Shown here: positions 35,332 to 45,668 of the stretch, in pieces | Layout: each line of letters starts with the position of its first letter | Numbering within the stretch: the first letter of the stretch is position 1 | NCBI GenBank assembly: GCA_903822595.1 | Contig: CAIJPS010000103.1 | Coordinates: 1-64,000, forward strand | Direction: 5' to 3' | From: an uncultured Chlorobiaceae bacterium | GTDB lineage: Bacteria; Bacteroidota; Chlorobiia; Chlorobiales; Chlorobiaceae | DNA length: 64,000 nt | Made by a program: the position numbers and the translations under genes | Notes under the pieces: model-generated | What the model was told of the DNA's origin: nothing | Databases searched by the model: none | The model's input: only the letters and a program-made list of their open reading frames with translations

Positions 35332-36780
35332 TTATTCGTCGACAACCCAGGTGTCCTTGCTGCCTCCCCCCTGGGAGGAGTTTACCACCAGTGAACCACG
35401 CTTGAGGGCCACTCTTGTCAAACCTCCGGGGACTATAGTAACAGTTTTACCGTACAAAACATAGGGGCGAAGGTCAATATGACAGCCAAAAAGTTCGGTG
35501 TCATTGAAAAAGCTTGGGTGGCGAGACAATGAAATGGTTGGCTGTGCGATGTAGTTACGGGGATTGGCCACAATCATCTCCGCAAAATTCTCCTGTTGCT
35601 CAATGGTTGATTCCGGCCCGATCAACATGCCATAGCCCCCCGATTCATTGGCCGCCTTCACGACCAGTGAACTGAGGTTTGCCAGAATATATTTCAGGTC
35701 GGAAGGATTGCTTGCCAGCCAGGTAGGTACATTTTGAAGGATCGGATCCTCTCCAAGGTAGTATTTGATAATCTTTGGTACAAAACTGTAGATCACTTTG
35801 TCGTCGGCTACCCCGCAACCGATGGCGTTGGCAAGCGTCACATTGCCTTTGCGATATGCGTTGACGAGACCTGCAACGCCGAGTTTAGAGTCCGGTCGGA
35901 AGACCAGCGGATCAAGATAGGCATCATCAACCCGGCGGTAGATCACATCAACTCGTTCCAGTCCGCGTGTGGTTCTGGTGTAGACCTTGTTATTGTTGAC
36001 GACCAGGTCTTTTCCTTCAGTCAGTTCAACACCCATCTGGCGGGCGAGAAAGCTGTGTTCAAAGTAGGCGGAGTTGTAGATGCCAGGCGTAAGCACCACG
36101 ACGTTTGGTTCCCTGCGGGAAACCGGACCGATCTCCTGCAGGGTGCGGAGCAGCTCCTGCGGATAATTTTCTATCGGACGGATCTTGTATTTGTCGAAAA
36201 GTACCGGAAAGGCGCGTTTCATCGCCTGCCGGTTCTGTAACATATAGGAGACCCCGCTCGGGGTGCGCAGATTGTCTTCAAGCACCAGGTAGTTGCCCTG
36301 CCCGTCGCGAATGATATCGCTGCCGGTAACGTGAATGTAGATGCCGAGAGGTGGATTGACCCCCACAAATTCGCGTCTGAAGTGCTGGCTGCCAAGAATC
36401 AGTTCGGCGGGAATGATCTTGTCTTTGAGGATTTTCTGGCCATGATAGATATCGTGCAAAAAAGCATTGAGTGCCGTAATCCGTTGCGTAAGGCCCTTTT
36501 CGATGGTCTGCCATTCATCGGCAGGCACAACTCTTGGAATAAGATCAAATGGAAAAAGCCGCTCTACGCCCTCTTCCTCGCCATAGACGGTAAAGGTGAT
36601 GCCCTGATTCCGGAAAAAAATATTGACAATCTCACGGCGAGCCTTGATATCGTCAGTCGAAAACTGACTGAAGCGGTGAAGCATTTTGTCGTAGTGTGGA
36701 CGGGGGGTTCCCTCTTTTGAGATAACCTCATCAAAAAACTGGGAGGTTTCGGCTTCGTAGCGCTCAAAGAAGCGAATCAT
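35332..36780 (-). CDS. Circularly permuted type 2 ATP-grasp protein
   Basis: 482 residues of the COG2308-type family. Recognisable: [41 protein letters not shown] (positions about 168-190, with Glu and Asn for metal), [20 protein letters not shown], and the later [19 protein letters not shown] with the Gly-rich loop and [22 protein letters not shown]. The expected reaction is ATP-dependent ligation of a carboxylate to an amine, substrate unknown. First gene of the ATP-grasp / alpha-E / transglutaminase operon. The upstream 320 bp (36781-37102) shows no gene or tRNA. Confidence 0.92.
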   Translation of the reverse strand: MIRFFERYEAETSQFFDEVISKEGTPRPHYDKMLHRFSQFSTDDIKARREIVNIFFRNQGITFTVYGEEEGVERLFPFDLIPRVVPADEWQTIEKGLTQRITALNAFLHDIYHGQKILKDKIIPAELILGSQHFRREFVGVNPPLGIYIHVTGSDIIRDGQGNYLVLEDNLRTPSGVSYMLQNRQAMKRAFPVLFDKYKIRPIENYPQELLRTLQEIGPVSRREPNVVVLTPGIYNSAYFEHSFLARQMGVELTEGKDLVVNNNKVYTRTTRGLERVDVIYRRVDDAYLDPLVFRPDSKLGVAGLVNAYRKGNVTLANAIGCGVADDKVIYSFVPKIIKYYLGEDPILQNVPTWLASNPSDLKYILANLSSLVVKAANESGGYGMLIGPESTIEQQENFAEMIVANPRNYIAQPTISLSRHPSFFNDTELFGCHIDLRPYVLYGKTVTIVPGGLTRVALKRGSLVVNSSQGGGSKDTWVVDE

Positions 36781-37102
36781 ACGGGTATGGATTCTTGTTG
36801 TTTATGAAAAAGTATACTCAAAACAGCGGCTTGCACTTAAATTATTTCGGAATTTCCTTAAGTATACCTGATTTTATTAAAATAGTGAGAAGTTTTTTGC
36901 GTTTTTGTCCGATTATTTCTGACAGGCTGCTCATCGAGTTCTTTTTCGCAAGTACACGCAATCAGGAGCATCCCTCTGTTTTGCTCAACTTTTGTGCCTT
37001 GTCATGGCGGTAAATTGTTTTTATTATATGTTACAGAAAACAGCTCAGACGTTTCAAAGGCCGGTAACATCCTGCCTCTAACCCATTATTAGATCAAGTG
37101 CA
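36781..37102. other. Divergent intergenic region
   Basis: About 320 bp between the divergent ATP-grasp (-) and epimerase (+) genes. Only weak AT-rich promoter-like words are present (for example GTATAC twice). No open frame with family similarity and no tRNA or hairpin terminator was seen. It probably holds both promoters. Confidence 0.6.
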
Positions 37103-38116
37103 ATGAATATACTGGTGACAGGCGCAGCCGGATTTATAGGATTTCATGTCTGCAAACGGCTGCTCGAAAGGGGAGAGCGGGTTACCGGTATCGATAACAT
37201 GAATGACTATTACGATGTTTCACTCAAGGAGGCGCGGCTTTCAATGCTTACGCCTTTTGAAGAGTTTACCTTTGTGAAGGCGGATCTTGCTGACCGCAGT
37301 GCAATGGAGGAGCTTTTTAAGAGGGGCGAGTTTGAGCGAGTAGTGAATCTTGCTGCCCAGGCCGGTGTGCGCTATTCAATCCAGAATCCCCACGCCTATA
37401 TTGAAAGTAATATTGTCGGATTTCTCAATATTCTTGAGGGGTGCCGCCATAATGGCGTAAAGCATCTCGTCTATGCTTCATCAAGCTCGGTCTATGGCGC
37501 CAACGAAACCATGCCTTTTTCGGTGCACGACAACGTTGATCATCCCCTTTCGCTCTATGCAGCCAGCAAGAAGGCCAATGAGTTGATGGCGCATACCTAC
37601 AGCAACCTTTACAATCTTCCCACAACAGGACTTCGCTTTTTTACCGTCTACGGCCCGTGGGGAAGGCCTGATATGGCGCTCTTTCTCTTTACCGATGCCA
37701 TACTGAACAACAAGCCCATCCAGGTGTTCAATTATGGCAAACATCGCAGGGATTTTACCTTCATTGATGATATTACGGAAGGAGTTCTGAGGACACTCGA
37801 CCATGTTGCCGAGCCCAACCCCGACTGGTCAGGAATCAAACCCGATCCCGGCACGAGCAAGGCTCCCTGGAGAGTCTACAATATTGGCAACAACAGCCCG
37901 GTTGAACTTATGGATTACATTAAAGCTCTGGAAGGCCAGCTTGGCCGCACCGCCATAAAAGAGTTTCTGCCACTCCAGCCCGGCGATGTACCCGATACCT
38001 GCGCTGACGTCGATCAACTGATGGAGGATGTACACTACAAGCCGGAAACCACCGTACAGGAAGGTATCCGTCGTTTTGTTGCATGGTATCGCGACTATTA
38101 TGCCATACCAGTTTAA
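37103..38116 (+). CDS. UDP-glucuronate 4-epimerase-type NAD-dependent epimerase
   Basis: 337 residues of the extended short-chain dehydrogenase family. NAD-binding [22 protein letters not shown] at the N-terminus, [16 protein letters not shown], catalytic triad Ser in YASSSSVYG and Tyr-x3-Lys in [30 protein letters not shown]. The [16 protein letters not shown] stretch is typical of UDP-glucuronate 4-epimerases, which supply UDP-galacturonate for surface polysaccharides. It is followed by umuD at 105 bp, separated by a palindrome, so probably a separate transcript. The exact sugar is inferred. Confidence 0.9.
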   Translation: MNILVTGAAGFIGFHVCKRLLERGERVTGIDNMNDYYDVSLKEARLSMLTPFEEFTFVKADLADRSAMEELFKRGEFERVVNLAAQAGVRYSIQNPHAYIESNIVGFLNILEGCRHNGVKHLVYASSSSVYGANETMPFSVHDNVDHPLSLYAASKKANELMAHTYSNLYNLPTTGLRFFTVYGPWGRPDMALFLFTDAILNNKPIQVFNYGKHRRDFTFIDDITEGVLRTLDHVAEPNPDWSGIKPDPGTSKAPWRVYNIGNNSPVELMDYIKALEGQLGRTAIKEFLPLQPGDVPDTCADVDQLMEDVHYKPETTVQEGIRRFVAWYRDYYAIPV

Positions 38117-38145
38117 TTTCAATTGAGTCCACAGACCCGTCAATC

Positions 38146-38170
38146 TGACAGGGAATGCGGATCCCTGTCA
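38146..38170. promoter_or_regulatory. Inverted repeat between epimerase and umuD
   Basis: TGACAGGGA and TCCCTGTCA form a perfect 9-bp inverted repeat with a 7-base spacer, 52-76 bp upstream of umuD. There is no T run after it, so a classical terminator is not supported. It could be an operator, for instance for an SOS repressor, or a structural hairpin ending the epimerase transcript. Confidence 0.4.
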
Positions 38171-38221
38171 ACAACTCAACAACGTTTTATGCATATTCAG
38201 GAAAACTGACTCGGAACCAGC

Positions 38222-38674
38222 ATGAAACTTTCGCGAATCCACTCCGGCCCGGTACTGGACTTTTACACGGCGGATTTTACTACCATCCTGGAGCTGCCTC
38301 TTGCAGGTGCAGGAATCTCCGCTGGCTTTCCTTCACCTGCCGAAGACTTTGGGGAGGTCGTCCTTGACCTCAATAAAGCACTCATCAAACACCCCGCAGC
38401 TACCTTTTATGCCAGGGTAAAAGGATCGTCCATGCTCGATGCCGGCATCAAAGACGGTGACCTCCTGATTATCGATAAATCTCTTGATCCCAAAGAAGGA
38501 AATATTGCGGTCTGTTTTCTCAATGGGGAGTTTACCGTCAAGCGAATCTCCTTGCAGGATGACGGGCTCTATCTCATGCCCGCCAACCGCGAATTCAAAC
38601 CCATCCGGATCAGTGAAGAAAACGAGTTTCAGGTGTGGGGTATCGTTACCTACGTCATTCACAAGCCTGAATGA
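38222..38674 (+). CDS. umuD: UmuD-type translesion polymerase accessory protein (LexA-like peptidase)
   Basis: 150 residues. After RecA-stimulated self-cleavage it supports error-prone polymerase V. The cleavage site is Ala34-Gly35 in GISAGFPSP, the catalytic Ser is in KGSSM (about 70) and Lys in EFTVKRI (about 107), the LexA/UmuD dyad. No N-terminal DNA-binding domain. It sits 15 bp before umuC, forming the umuDC pair with the SRAP gene after it. SOS induction is expected; the palindrome upstream is the only candidate operator visible. Confidence 0.93.
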   Translation: MKLSRIHSGPVLDFYTADFTTILELPLAGAGISAGFPSPAEDFGEVVLDLNKALIKHPAATFYARVKGSSMLDAGIKDGDLLIIDKSLDPKEGNIAVCFLNGEFTVKRISLQDDGLYLMPANREFKPIRISEENEFQVWGIVTYVIHKPE

Positions 38675-38689
38675 AAAGGAGGAGATCGG

Positions 38690-39964
38690 ATGTTCGCACT
38701 GGTCGATTGCAATAACTTCTACGTCTCGTGCGAGAGGGTCTTTAATCCTGCATTGAGAGGTCGCCCTGTTGTTGTGCTCTCCAATAATGACGGTTGCTTT
38801 ATCGCCCGCTCCGAAGAGGCCAAATCCATTGGCCTTGCCATGGGTGCCCCGGCATTCAAAAGCAGGGAGCTGCTGAAAAAACACAAGGTTGTCGTACACT
38901 CTGCAAACTTCCCATTGTATGGTGATATGTCATCAAGGGTCATGTCAACCCTGGCAGAACTTGCTCCTGAACTTGAAATCTATTCGATTGATGAAGCCTT
39001 TCTCGATATGAGCGGGTTCAAACGGTACGATCTTGACCTGTATGCTCGTTCTATGCGGAAAACTGTCATGCAGCATACCGGTATCCCGGTCTGCGTCGGT
39101 ATTGCTCCAACGAAAACCCTCGCCAAAGTAGCCAACCGCCTTGCAAAAAAAAATCCTGGATATAAGGGTGTCTGTTTGCTCAATACCGACAAAGAGTTGC
39201 TTGCAGCGCTCGCCATAACACCGGTTGAAGAGATCTGGGGCATAGGCCGTCAGTGGAGTAAATTTCTCCATGCTCAAAATCTGCATACCGCCCTCGACTT
39301 TGCCCGGGCATCACCAGCCATGATCCGCAAGCACCTGCATATCACCGGAGCCCGTGTTCAGGCAGAGCTGAATGGTAAATCCTGTCTCTCACTCGAAATG
39401 GTCAGGCCGGCCAAACAAAGCATATGCACCTCACGCTCCTTTGGCCGAAGCGTCACCGCTTTTGATGAGTTGCATCAGGCGGTGGCAACCTTTGCCGGAA
39501 AATGCGCCATCAAACTCCGTAAAGAGGGATCGGCAGCATCACTGCTCACACTCTTTATTTGCACCAGCCCATTCAATGACCCTGAAAAAAAATACTGGGG
39601 CACCAGAACCCTCTCTCTGCATCACCAAACCCAGGATTCGATTTCCATCATTCGAGCTGCGGGAGTGGTTCTTGAATCGATCTTCCGTGCAGGCTACGAA
39701 TACAAAAAAGCCGGAGTTATCGTCAGCGGCCTGATACCGGCAGGAGTATCCCCGGCAATTCTGCCGCTCTTTCCTCAAGAGTTACCGCTTCCAGACGACA
39801 GGCAAAAAAAGCTCATGACGGTCATGGACAGCATCAACCAGCGCTATGGCAGTGGCTCTATTCAACTTGCTGCCGAAAACTCCGCAGGATGGAAACCTCA
39901 TCAGAACTTGCTCTCTTCGCGCTACACCACCGCATGGAAAGATATTATCAAGGTGAAAGGATAA
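38690..39964 (+). CDS. umuC: DNA polymerase V catalytic subunit (Y family)
   Basis: 424 residues, the normal UmuC length. Catalytic acidic residues occur in MFALVDCNNFYVSCERVF and IYSIDEAFLDMSG. The chain continues with PVCVGIAPTKTLAKVANRLAKK, EEIWGIGRQWSKFL (helix-hairpin-helix region) and a little-finger domain ending SPRYTTAW-like. Synthesises across damaged template together with UmuD'. The upstream umuD is 15 bp away, and the SRAP-type gene follows after 47 bp. No lesion in the frame. Confidence 0.95.
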   Translation: MFALVDCNNFYVSCERVFNPALRGRPVVVLSNNDGCFIARSEEAKSIGLAMGAPAFKSRELLKKHKVVVHSANFPLYGDMSSRVMSTLAELAPELEIYSIDEAFLDMSGFKRYDLDLYARSMRKTVMQHTGIPVCVGIAPTKTLAKVANRLAKKNPGYKGVCLLNTDKELLAALAITPVEEIWGIGRQWSKFLHAQNLHTALDFARASPAMIRKHLHITGARVQAELNGKSCLSLEMVRPAKQSICTSRSFGRSVTAFDELHQAVATFAGKCAIKLRKEGSAASLLTLFICTSPFNDPEKKYWGTRTLSLHHQTQDSISIIRAAGVVLESIFRAGYEYKKAGVIVSGLIPAGVSPAILPLFPQELPLPDDRQKKLMTVMDSINQRYGSGSIQLAAENSAGWKPHQNLLSSRYTTAWKDIIKVKG

Positions 39965-40011
39965 TTTTTTGTAAAATCTACCCATACTTTCAGGAAAAAA
40001 CGTTACAAACT

Positions 40012-40704
40012 ATGTGTGGAAGGTTCGGATTCTTTGAGCTCATCTATTTCATCGAAAAACTCCGGCAGCTCGAACTCCCTTTTCTTGAGGCACCAGAGTT
40101 CAGGTATACGGCCAGCTACAACATTGCGCCCGAAACGGATATTGTCATCCTGCTTGGCGAAAACGGCAAGCACACGCTCCGCCAGGCACAGTGGGGCATG
40201 ATACCGCACTGGGCCAGGGAGTTGCCGAAAGTGCGCCCCATCAACGCCCGTGCAGAGAGTCTTGCTGTAAAGCCCTACTTCCGCAATATGCTGCACCGGC
40301 ACCACTGCATCATTCCTGCCAGCGGCTTCTACGAATGGAAAAGGGTCTCCGGATCAAAAAAACAACCATACTTCATCCATCGGAGCGACAACACCCCCAT
40401 GGCTTTTGCCGGTTTGTGGGATATCTGGCGGTCGTCGGAGTCCAATACTCAGCCTGTTGTATCGTTTACTATCATTACTACAGAAGCCAACAACACCATG
40501 AAACCTATTCATGACCGTATGCCGGTCATCCTTGAACCCGAACACTGGAAAGAGTGGCTTGAAGCTGGCACGCCTGATGCCACAAAGCTCCTTGTTCCCT
40601 CAGGTGACGACAAACTCGATATCTACCCGGTTTCAACAAAAGTCAATAGCCCACGCCACACCAGCAGAGACTGTACCGAGCCAGTTGAGGAAGAGGGCTT
40701 GTGA
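40012..40704 (+). CDS. SRAP-domain protein (YedK/HMCES family)
   Basis: 230 residues from ATG 40012, where MCGRF provides Cys2, the residue that forms the covalent link to abasic sites after removal of Met1. Family motifs follow: YNIAPETDIVIL, AQWGMIPHWARE, INARAESLAVKPYFRNML, CIIPASGFYEWKR (catalytic Glu) and FAGLWDIW, then PIHDRMPVIL (His). The open frame extends to 39889 but only the MCGRF start is functional. Protects abasic sites in single-stranded DNA. Placement right after umuDC points to a shared SOS/damage role. Confidence 0.93.
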   Translation: MCGRFGFFELIYFIEKLRQLELPFLEAPEFRYTASYNIAPETDIVILLGENGKHTLRQAQWGMIPHWARELPKVRPINARAESLAVKPYFRNMLHRHHCIIPASGFYEWKRVSGSKKQPYFIHRSDNTPMAFAGLWDIWRSSESNTQPVVSFTIITTEANNTMKPIHDRMPVILEPEHWKEWLEAGTPDATKLLVPSGDDKLDIYPVSTKVNSPRHTSRDCTEPVEEEGL

Positions 40705-40765
40705 TGCTGGTGATTTTCTCAACAACCTTAATATCGAGACGAGATAAGTGGCGCAAGATGATTTC

Positions 40766-42355
40766 TCACCCCTCAGTTTTAAACTCCGAAGTGGTATGGA
40801 ACTCAAGTTCGGGGTAGTCCTCTCTGGCGGTTTTCAGCATCCAGTCGCTTTCGGCAAAAAAGACGGGATGATTCTCTTTGTCGTGCGCAATGGCGTTCCA
40901 TTTGCGGCGAAGAAACTCTTCGAGCATCTCTTTGTTGCTGCCGGTGATCCAGAATGCTTTTTTGAAGCGCAGGGGAGTGAAGTCACACTGGGCGCCATAT
41001 TCGTGTTCCAGACGGAACTTGATGACGTCGAACTGCAACTCTCCAACCGTACCGATAATTTTGCGGGCACCGTGCTGGATGAAAAGCTGGGCAACCCCCT
41101 CTTCGGTGAGCTGGCGCACCCCTTTGTCGAGCTGTTTGGCCTTCATCGGGTCGCGGTTTTCGAGCGCCTTGAAGATTTCAGGCGAGAAGCTCGGGATGCC
41201 GCGGAAATGCAGCTCTTCACCCTCGGTCAGCGAGTCGCCGATTTTCAGGGAGCCGTTGTCGTAGAGGCCGATGACGTCGCCCGGCCATGACTCATCAACC
41301 ACACTTTTTTCATTGGCCATGAACTGGGTCGGGCTTGAAAAGCGTATTTTTTTCTTGAGCCGGGTGTGGTAGTAGAATTTGTTGCGCTCAAAACTGCCGG
41401 AGCAGATCCGGAAAAAGGCGGTGCGGTCGCGGTGGTTGGGGTCAAGATTGGCGTGGATTTTAAAGACAAATCCGCTCATTGGCTCTTCGGAGGCTTTGAC
41501 GATGCGCTCGGTTGCCTCTCGCTCATCGGGGCTTGGCGCGACAGCGAGGAATGTTTCGAGCAGCTCCCTGACACCGAAGTTGTTGATGGCGCTGCCGAAA
41601 AAGACCGGAGCAAGCAGCCCGGAACGGTAGGTCTCCTCGTGAAAAGGCTCGTAGACCCCTTCGATCAAGGCGACATCTTCGCGGAGTTTTTTGCAGAAAC
41701 TATCCGGGATCCAGTTTTCCAGTTCAGGGTCGTTCAGGTCATTGACCCGGATATTGCTTTCGCTGATGCGGGTGGTATTGGCCTCAAAAAGGTTGAGCTC
41801 TTTGTTGTAGAGGTTGTAGACACCTTTAAAGGTCTGGCCTTGACTGATCGGCCAGGTCAGGGGCCTGACACTGATTTGGAGCTTGTGTTCAAGTTCGTCA
41901 AGCAGTTCAAACGGATTGCGCCCTTCACGATCCATCTTGTTGATAAAGATGATGACCGGAGTCTGGCGCATCCGGCACACCTCCATCAGCTTTTCTGTCT
42001 GCTCCTCCACCCCTTTGACGCAATCTACCACAAGGATGACGCTGTCAACGGCGGTCAGTGTGCGGTAGGTATCTTCGGCAAAGTCCTTGTGGCCGGGTGT
42101 ATCGAGAATATTGACCCGTTTTCCGGCATATTCAAACCCCATGACCGATGTGGCAACGGAGATACCGCGCTGCTTTTCGATCTCCATGAAGTCACTTGTT
42201 GCGGTTTTGCGGATTTTGTTGCTTTTTACAGCTCCAGCGGTCTGAATTGCGCCACCAAAAAGCAGGAATTTTTCTGTCAGCGTGGTTTTTCCGGCATCAG
42301 GATGGCTGATGATGGCAAATGTTTTGCGTCTTGCGGTCTCTTTTATTAAATCCAT
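40766..42355 (-). CDS. prfC: Peptide chain release factor 3
   Basis: GTPase that recycles RF1 and RF2 after termination. Starting at ATG 42355 gives 529 residues, the normal family length. G1 is [18 protein letters not shown]3 [20 protein letters not shown], and G4 [10 protein letters not shown]. Domain II (about 300-390) and the C-terminal domain ([17 protein letters not shown]) are typical of RF3 rather than EF-G. The longer frame to 42571 lacks similarity and is not used. Convergent to the SRAP gene with a 61-bp gap; no terminator seen. Confidence 0.95.
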   Translation of the reverse strand: MDLIKETARRKTFAIISHPDAGKTTLTEKFLLFGGAIQTAGAVKSNKIRKTATSDFMEIEKQRGISVATSVMGFEYAGKRVNILDTPGHKDFAEDTYRTLTAVDSVILVVDCVKGVEEQTEKLMEVCRMRQTPVIIFINKMDREGRNPFELLDELEHKLQISVRPLTWPISQGQTFKGVYNLYNKELNLFEANTTRISESNIRVNDLNDPELENWIPDSFCKKLREDVALIEGVYEPFHEETYRSGLLAPVFFGSAINNFGVRELLETFLAVAPSPDEREATERIVKASEEPMSGFVFKIHANLDPNHRDRTAFFRICSGSFERNKFYYHTRLKKKIRFSSPTQFMANEKSVVDESWPGDVIGLYDNGSLKIGDSLTEGEELHFRGIPSFSPEIFKALENRDPMKAKQLDKGVRQLTEEGVAQLFIQHGARKIIGTVGELQFDVIKFRLEHEYGAQCDFTPLRFKKAFWITGSNKEMLEEFLRRKWNAIAHDKENHPVFFAESDWMLKTAREDYPELEFHTTSEFKTEG

Positions 42356-42657
42356 TATTATCGGTTCTCTCTTTTCCAGTGTGTTACGGTAGCGGGGTAT
42401 TGTGAAAAAAAATAGCGTTGCCTGCCGCCGGGGATAACCTATGAAATCTCTTCTGCTTCCAGCAATGGCTGGCGTGATCGCGGCTCTTTTGCCTGCAAAG
42501 ATACAAAGATAGGGCTTAAAAAACAGAATCTTCGGATTTCGGAACAATTTCACCGTGAGATTATCATGCAATACCGTATTTTTGAGCTTGATTGAACCCT
42601 ATCATACAATGTCATTGACCTTTACTGGTGTAAATTAACCACAAAAAGAAAATTATT

Positions 42658-43440
42658 ATGAGAAGAGACAGGATCGGTATGGTTATTGCGCTGTTTTTTT
42701 GCTCATGCTTGATGTTGTCGGGCTGCAGCAAAAGAGAGAAAATCAGTGGACTTCAACAACTGAACGGCAAAGAGTTTGCAATTCCGACCGGCACTGTTGC
42801 AGACCAGCTTGTGTTGTCAAAGTTGCCGAATGCCAGGTTCAAGTATTTTAACAGCGTCATGGATGCTGCTCTTGCGGTGAAGGCTGGCAAGGCAGATGCC
42901 GCAGCCTATGATGAGCCTATCCTGAAAAACATTGCGGCTAAAAACAGTGGCCTTGTTGTTCTTAAAGAGATGATTACGGTCGATAACTATGGATTTGCTG
43001 TCCGTCGCGATGATCGGGAGTTGAAAAAAACAATAGATACGGTGGTAGCCGATCTGAAGAAAGATGGCACGACTGACAACATGATGAAGCGCTGGTTCCC
43101 AAAATCGGGTAATCCTGCTTCAATGCCGGAAATTACATCAGGCGGAAAAAATGGCGTGTTGAGGCTTGGCACTGCAAGTGTAACCGAGCCGTTTTCTTTT
43201 GTTGATGGCTCGGGACAAATTGTGGGCTATGATATCGAGCTTGCCAGGCATATTGCCAAAAAACTGGACAAGAAACTTGTCATTGTGAATATGGATTTTG
43301 GAGGCATGATTCCTGCATTGATTTCTGGGAAGGTTGACATGATTGCTGCCTGCATCACCATCACCAGCGAGCGGTCGAAGCAGGTACTGTTTTCTGAACC
43401 CTATTATATCGGAGGCATTGCTGCACTTGTCAGAGAGTGA
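42658..43440 (+). CDS. Amino-acid ABC transporter substrate-binding protein, lobes in permuted order
   Basis: 260 residues, a lipoprotein (signal ending LMLSGC at about 23). Normally the order is lobe 1 (G-T-EPFSF...DIELA...MDFGGMIPAL...SEPYY), then lobe 2 (LNGK...VGxQxGT..., WF at the end). Here the lobe 2 half comes first: LQQLNGKEFAIPTGTVADQL to DNMMKRWFPKSGN (about 33-150). The lobe 1 half follows: GVLRLGTASVTEPFSFVDGS to SERSKQVLFSEPYYIGGI, and the protein stops there. So the chain is circularly permuted as read. It precedes permease and ATPase genes of the same transporter. The ligand is not certain. Confidence 0.85.
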   Translation: MRRDRIGMVIALFFCSCLMLSGCSKREKISGLQQLNGKEFAIPTGTVADQLVLSKLPNARFKYFNSVMDAALAVKAGKADAAAYDEPILKNIAAKNSGLVVLKEMITVDNYGFAVRRDDRELKKTIDTVVADLKKDGTTDNMMKRWFPKSGNPASMPEITSGGKNGVLRLGTASVTEPFSFVDGSGQIVGYDIELARHIAKKLDKKLVIVNMDFGGMIPALISGKVDMIAACITITSERSKQVLFSEPYYIGGIAALVRE

Positions 43441-43506
43441 CTGGGTTTGACAATGCACAGTATTTTCATGCATCAGTAACCTCTTATAAATGAAAAAGAT
43501 GCACAA

Positions 43507-44418
43507 ATGCCAAGGTTGACCGTAAAATATATTGCATTGTCCATAGCAACAGGGTGCCTCCTCCTTTATGCTTTTAATAGTCTGGCATTTGCCAGTCAGC
43601 ATATCCATCCCTGCTCTACCAACGCACAGGGAGTGGTCGCTGGCATGTTTGCATTGAACAAAAACATCGCACCCAGCCTGCTGAATCTGGCAGGAATGGA
43701 CAATGGCGCATTGGCGTCATCACTTGCTTCTTTTGCAAGAAGTTTTCAGAGCAACATCATTCAGGAGAACCGTTATCTCCTTATTCTGGATGGATTGAAA
43801 ACCACCGTTATTATCTCCGTTTTTTCTACTGTTTTCGGAACTCTCCTGGGCGCGCTGGTCTGTTTTATGCGCATGTCGCGCAACAGGGTGCTGAGTGGCA
43901 TTGCGAAGGCCTATATATCGGTTCTGCGAGGCACCCCCGTGCTGGTATTTCTGATGTTGATGTTCTATGTTGTTTTTGCTTCAGTAGATGTTAATCCTGT
44001 CATTGTTTCCGTCATTGCATTCGGGATGAATTTTGCTGCTTATGTCGCGGAAATTTACCGGGCTGGCATTAACAGCATAGACAAGGGGCAGACAGAGGCT
44101 GGTATTGCCATGGGCTTTACCAGGGTAAATACCTTTATTTTTATTGTTCTGCCTCAAACCATCCAGCGCATTTTGCCGGTTTACAAGGGCGAATTTATTT
44201 CGCTTGTCAAAATGACCTCAGTTGTTGGCTATATCGCCGTGCAGGATTTAACGAAGGCCAGCGATATCATCAGAAGTCGGACGTTTGATGCATTTTTCCC
44301 GCTGGTTATGGTGGCAATTCTCTATTTCTTCATCTCCTGGGTTCTTATGCTTTCACTTGAATATGTCGAGCGGCTTGTAGATCCTAAATCAAAAAGAAAG
44401 CAGATTGAGAGCGCATGA
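43507..44418 (+). CDS. Polar amino-acid ABC transporter permease
   Basis: 303 residues of the HisM/GlnP type. The N-terminus has a hydrophobic segment (about 8-28), then an 80-residue region before the conserved transmembrane domain. [20 protein letters not shown] and [21 protein letters not shown] are the classic first helices; the EAA loop is [22 protein letters not shown]. The extra N-terminal 85 residues are longer than in ordinary GlnP proteins and may be periplasmic. Starts 66 bp after the binding protein; its stop overlaps the ATPase start by 4 bp. Confidence 0.92.
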   Translation: MPRLTVKYIALSIATGCLLLYAFNSLAFASQHIHPCSTNAQGVVAGMFALNKNIAPSLLNLAGMDNGALASSLASFARSFQSNIIQENRYLLILDGLKTTVIISVFSTVFGTLLGALVCFMRMSRNRVLSGIAKAYISVLRGTPVLVFLMLMFYVVFASVDVNPVIVSVIAFGMNFAAYVAEIYRAGINSIDKGQTEAGIAMGFTRVNTFIFIVLPQTIQRILPVYKGEFISLVKMTSVVGYIAVQDLTKASDIIRSRTFDAFFPLVMVAILYFFISWVLMLSLEYVERLVDPKSKRKQIESA

Positions 44419-45500
44419 TAAAAGTAGAGCATCTTTCGAAAAATTTCGGAAACCTCGTTGTACTCAAGAATGTCAACATTGTCATCAGGGACGGAGAGGT
44501 CATTTCTGTCATTGGTCCTTCCGGAACCGGCAAAAGTACCCTGTTGCGTTGTATCAATCTGCTTGACAGGCCAAGTGGTGGCTCTATTTCTATCGACGGG
44601 ATTGATATTCTTGATTCAAGAACAGATGTGCCAAAAATACGACAGAAAATGAACATGGTTTTTCAGTCGTTCAATCTTTTTGCTCATCTCTCCGTCATGG
44701 ATAATCTGACCATCGCCCCCATTAAACTGTTGGGAAAGAATAAAAAAGAGGCCGAACAGAAAGCCATGAACATTCTCACGTTGGTGGGGCTGGCTGAAAA
44801 GGCTTTCAATTTTCCGGATGAACTTTCGGGCGGGCAAAAACAGAGAGTTGCTATTGCCCGCTGCCTGGCAATGGATCCTGAAATTATTCTTTTTGATGAG
44901 CCAACCTCTTCGCTGGATCCGACTATGGTCAGTGAGGTGTTGTCGGTTATTCGCCGTCTGGCCAAAGATGGCATGACCATGGTTATTGTCACCCATGAAA
45001 TGGACTTTGCCAGAGATGTCTCTAACCGCGTCTTGTATATGGATGAGGGTATTATCTATGAAGAGGGTTCGCCTGAGCAGATATTCGACAATCCCCAAAA
45101 GGAGAAGACCCGCGCATTCATCAACAGGATAAGAAGCATCCACTATCATATTACATCTCCCAAATATGATCTCTTTACCATGAATGCGGAGATAGAGGCT
45201 TTTTGTGAAAAGCAGATCCTGCCGTTAAAAACGAGACAAAATCTGCTTTTGATTATTGAAGAGTTGCTCAAGATTTACAATCCTCTTCTTTTTTCCGTAG
45301 CTCTTGATATGACTCTTGCCTATTCGGAAAAGAAAGAACGTGTTGAAGTGGTATTGGAGAGCGCAGGAGAGGCTGTTAACCCGCTTGACCACAACCGGCT
45401 GCCTGATAACGCGGGTCTGAGCTTGATTTGCAGCATGACACAGGGCATTGATTACCAGCGAGTGAATAACAAAAACAGGTTAACGCTCATTTTGAAATAA
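44415..45500 (+). CDS. Amino-acid ABC transporter ATPase with C-terminal HATPase-like extension
   Basis: 361 residues. Residues 1-240 are a GlnQ-type ATPase: Walker [17 protein letters not shown] (34-41), signature [18 protein letters not shown], Walker [14 protein letters not shown] and [17 protein letters not shown]. Ordinary GlnQ proteins end near residue 240. Residues 250-361 form another domain with an N-box-like helix ([17 protein letters not shown]), [15 protein letters not shown] and NRLTLIL, the order of an HATPase_c/RsbW-like fold. The match is by pattern only. It overlaps the permease by 4 bp. The extra domain might sense nucleotide or modulate the transporter. Confidence 0.85.
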   Translation: MIKVEHLSKNFGNLVVLKNVNIVIRDGEVISVIGPSGTGKSTLLRCINLLDRPSGGSISIDGIDILDSRTDVPKIRQKMNMVFQSFNLFAHLSVMDNLTIAPIKLLGKNKKEAEQKAMNILTLVGLAEKAFNFPDELSGGQKQRVAIARCLAMDPEIILFDEPTSSLDPTMVSEVLSVIRRLAKDGMTMVIVTHEMDFARDVSNRVLYMDEGIIYEEGSPEQIFDNPQKEKTRAFINRIRSIHYHITSPKYDLFTMNAEIEAFCEKQILPLKTRQNLLLIIEELLKIYNPLLFSVALDMTLAYSEKKERVEVVLESAGEAVNPLDHNRLPDNAGLSLICSMTQGIDYQRVNNKNRLTLILK

Positions 45501-45600
45501 ACATGCGTTTGATCCTGTCGTCATCATTTGGTCGATCCTGCGTCTCCCCGGTCGTTTTTCTATGAAAAGCACAGTATTGTAGTTCGCAACGCTTTATTGG

Positions 45601-45629
45601 TTGCCGGATTTTGAAAAAATCACTATAAT
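45601..45629 (+). promoter_or_regulatory. Sigma-70-type promoter for ppa
   Basis: TTGCCG (45601-45606), a 17-base spacer, and a consensus TATAAT (45624-45629), 40 bp upstream of the ppa start at 45669. Good match to housekeeping sigma factor spacing and sequence. Confidence 0.75.
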
Positions 45630-45668
45630 GGCACAGCTTTTTTAACCGAATACAAGCCCGATCACGCT

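Noticed and set aside
38171-38221. LexA box of the Escherichia coli or Bacillus type before umuD
   Set aside because: No CTG-N10-CAG or GAACN4GTTC match; only the separate palindrome at 38146-38170 is present.
41366-42349. 327-codon plus-strand open frame
   Set aside because: Antisense to prfC, whose GTPase motifs are unmistakable; product has no recognisable domain.
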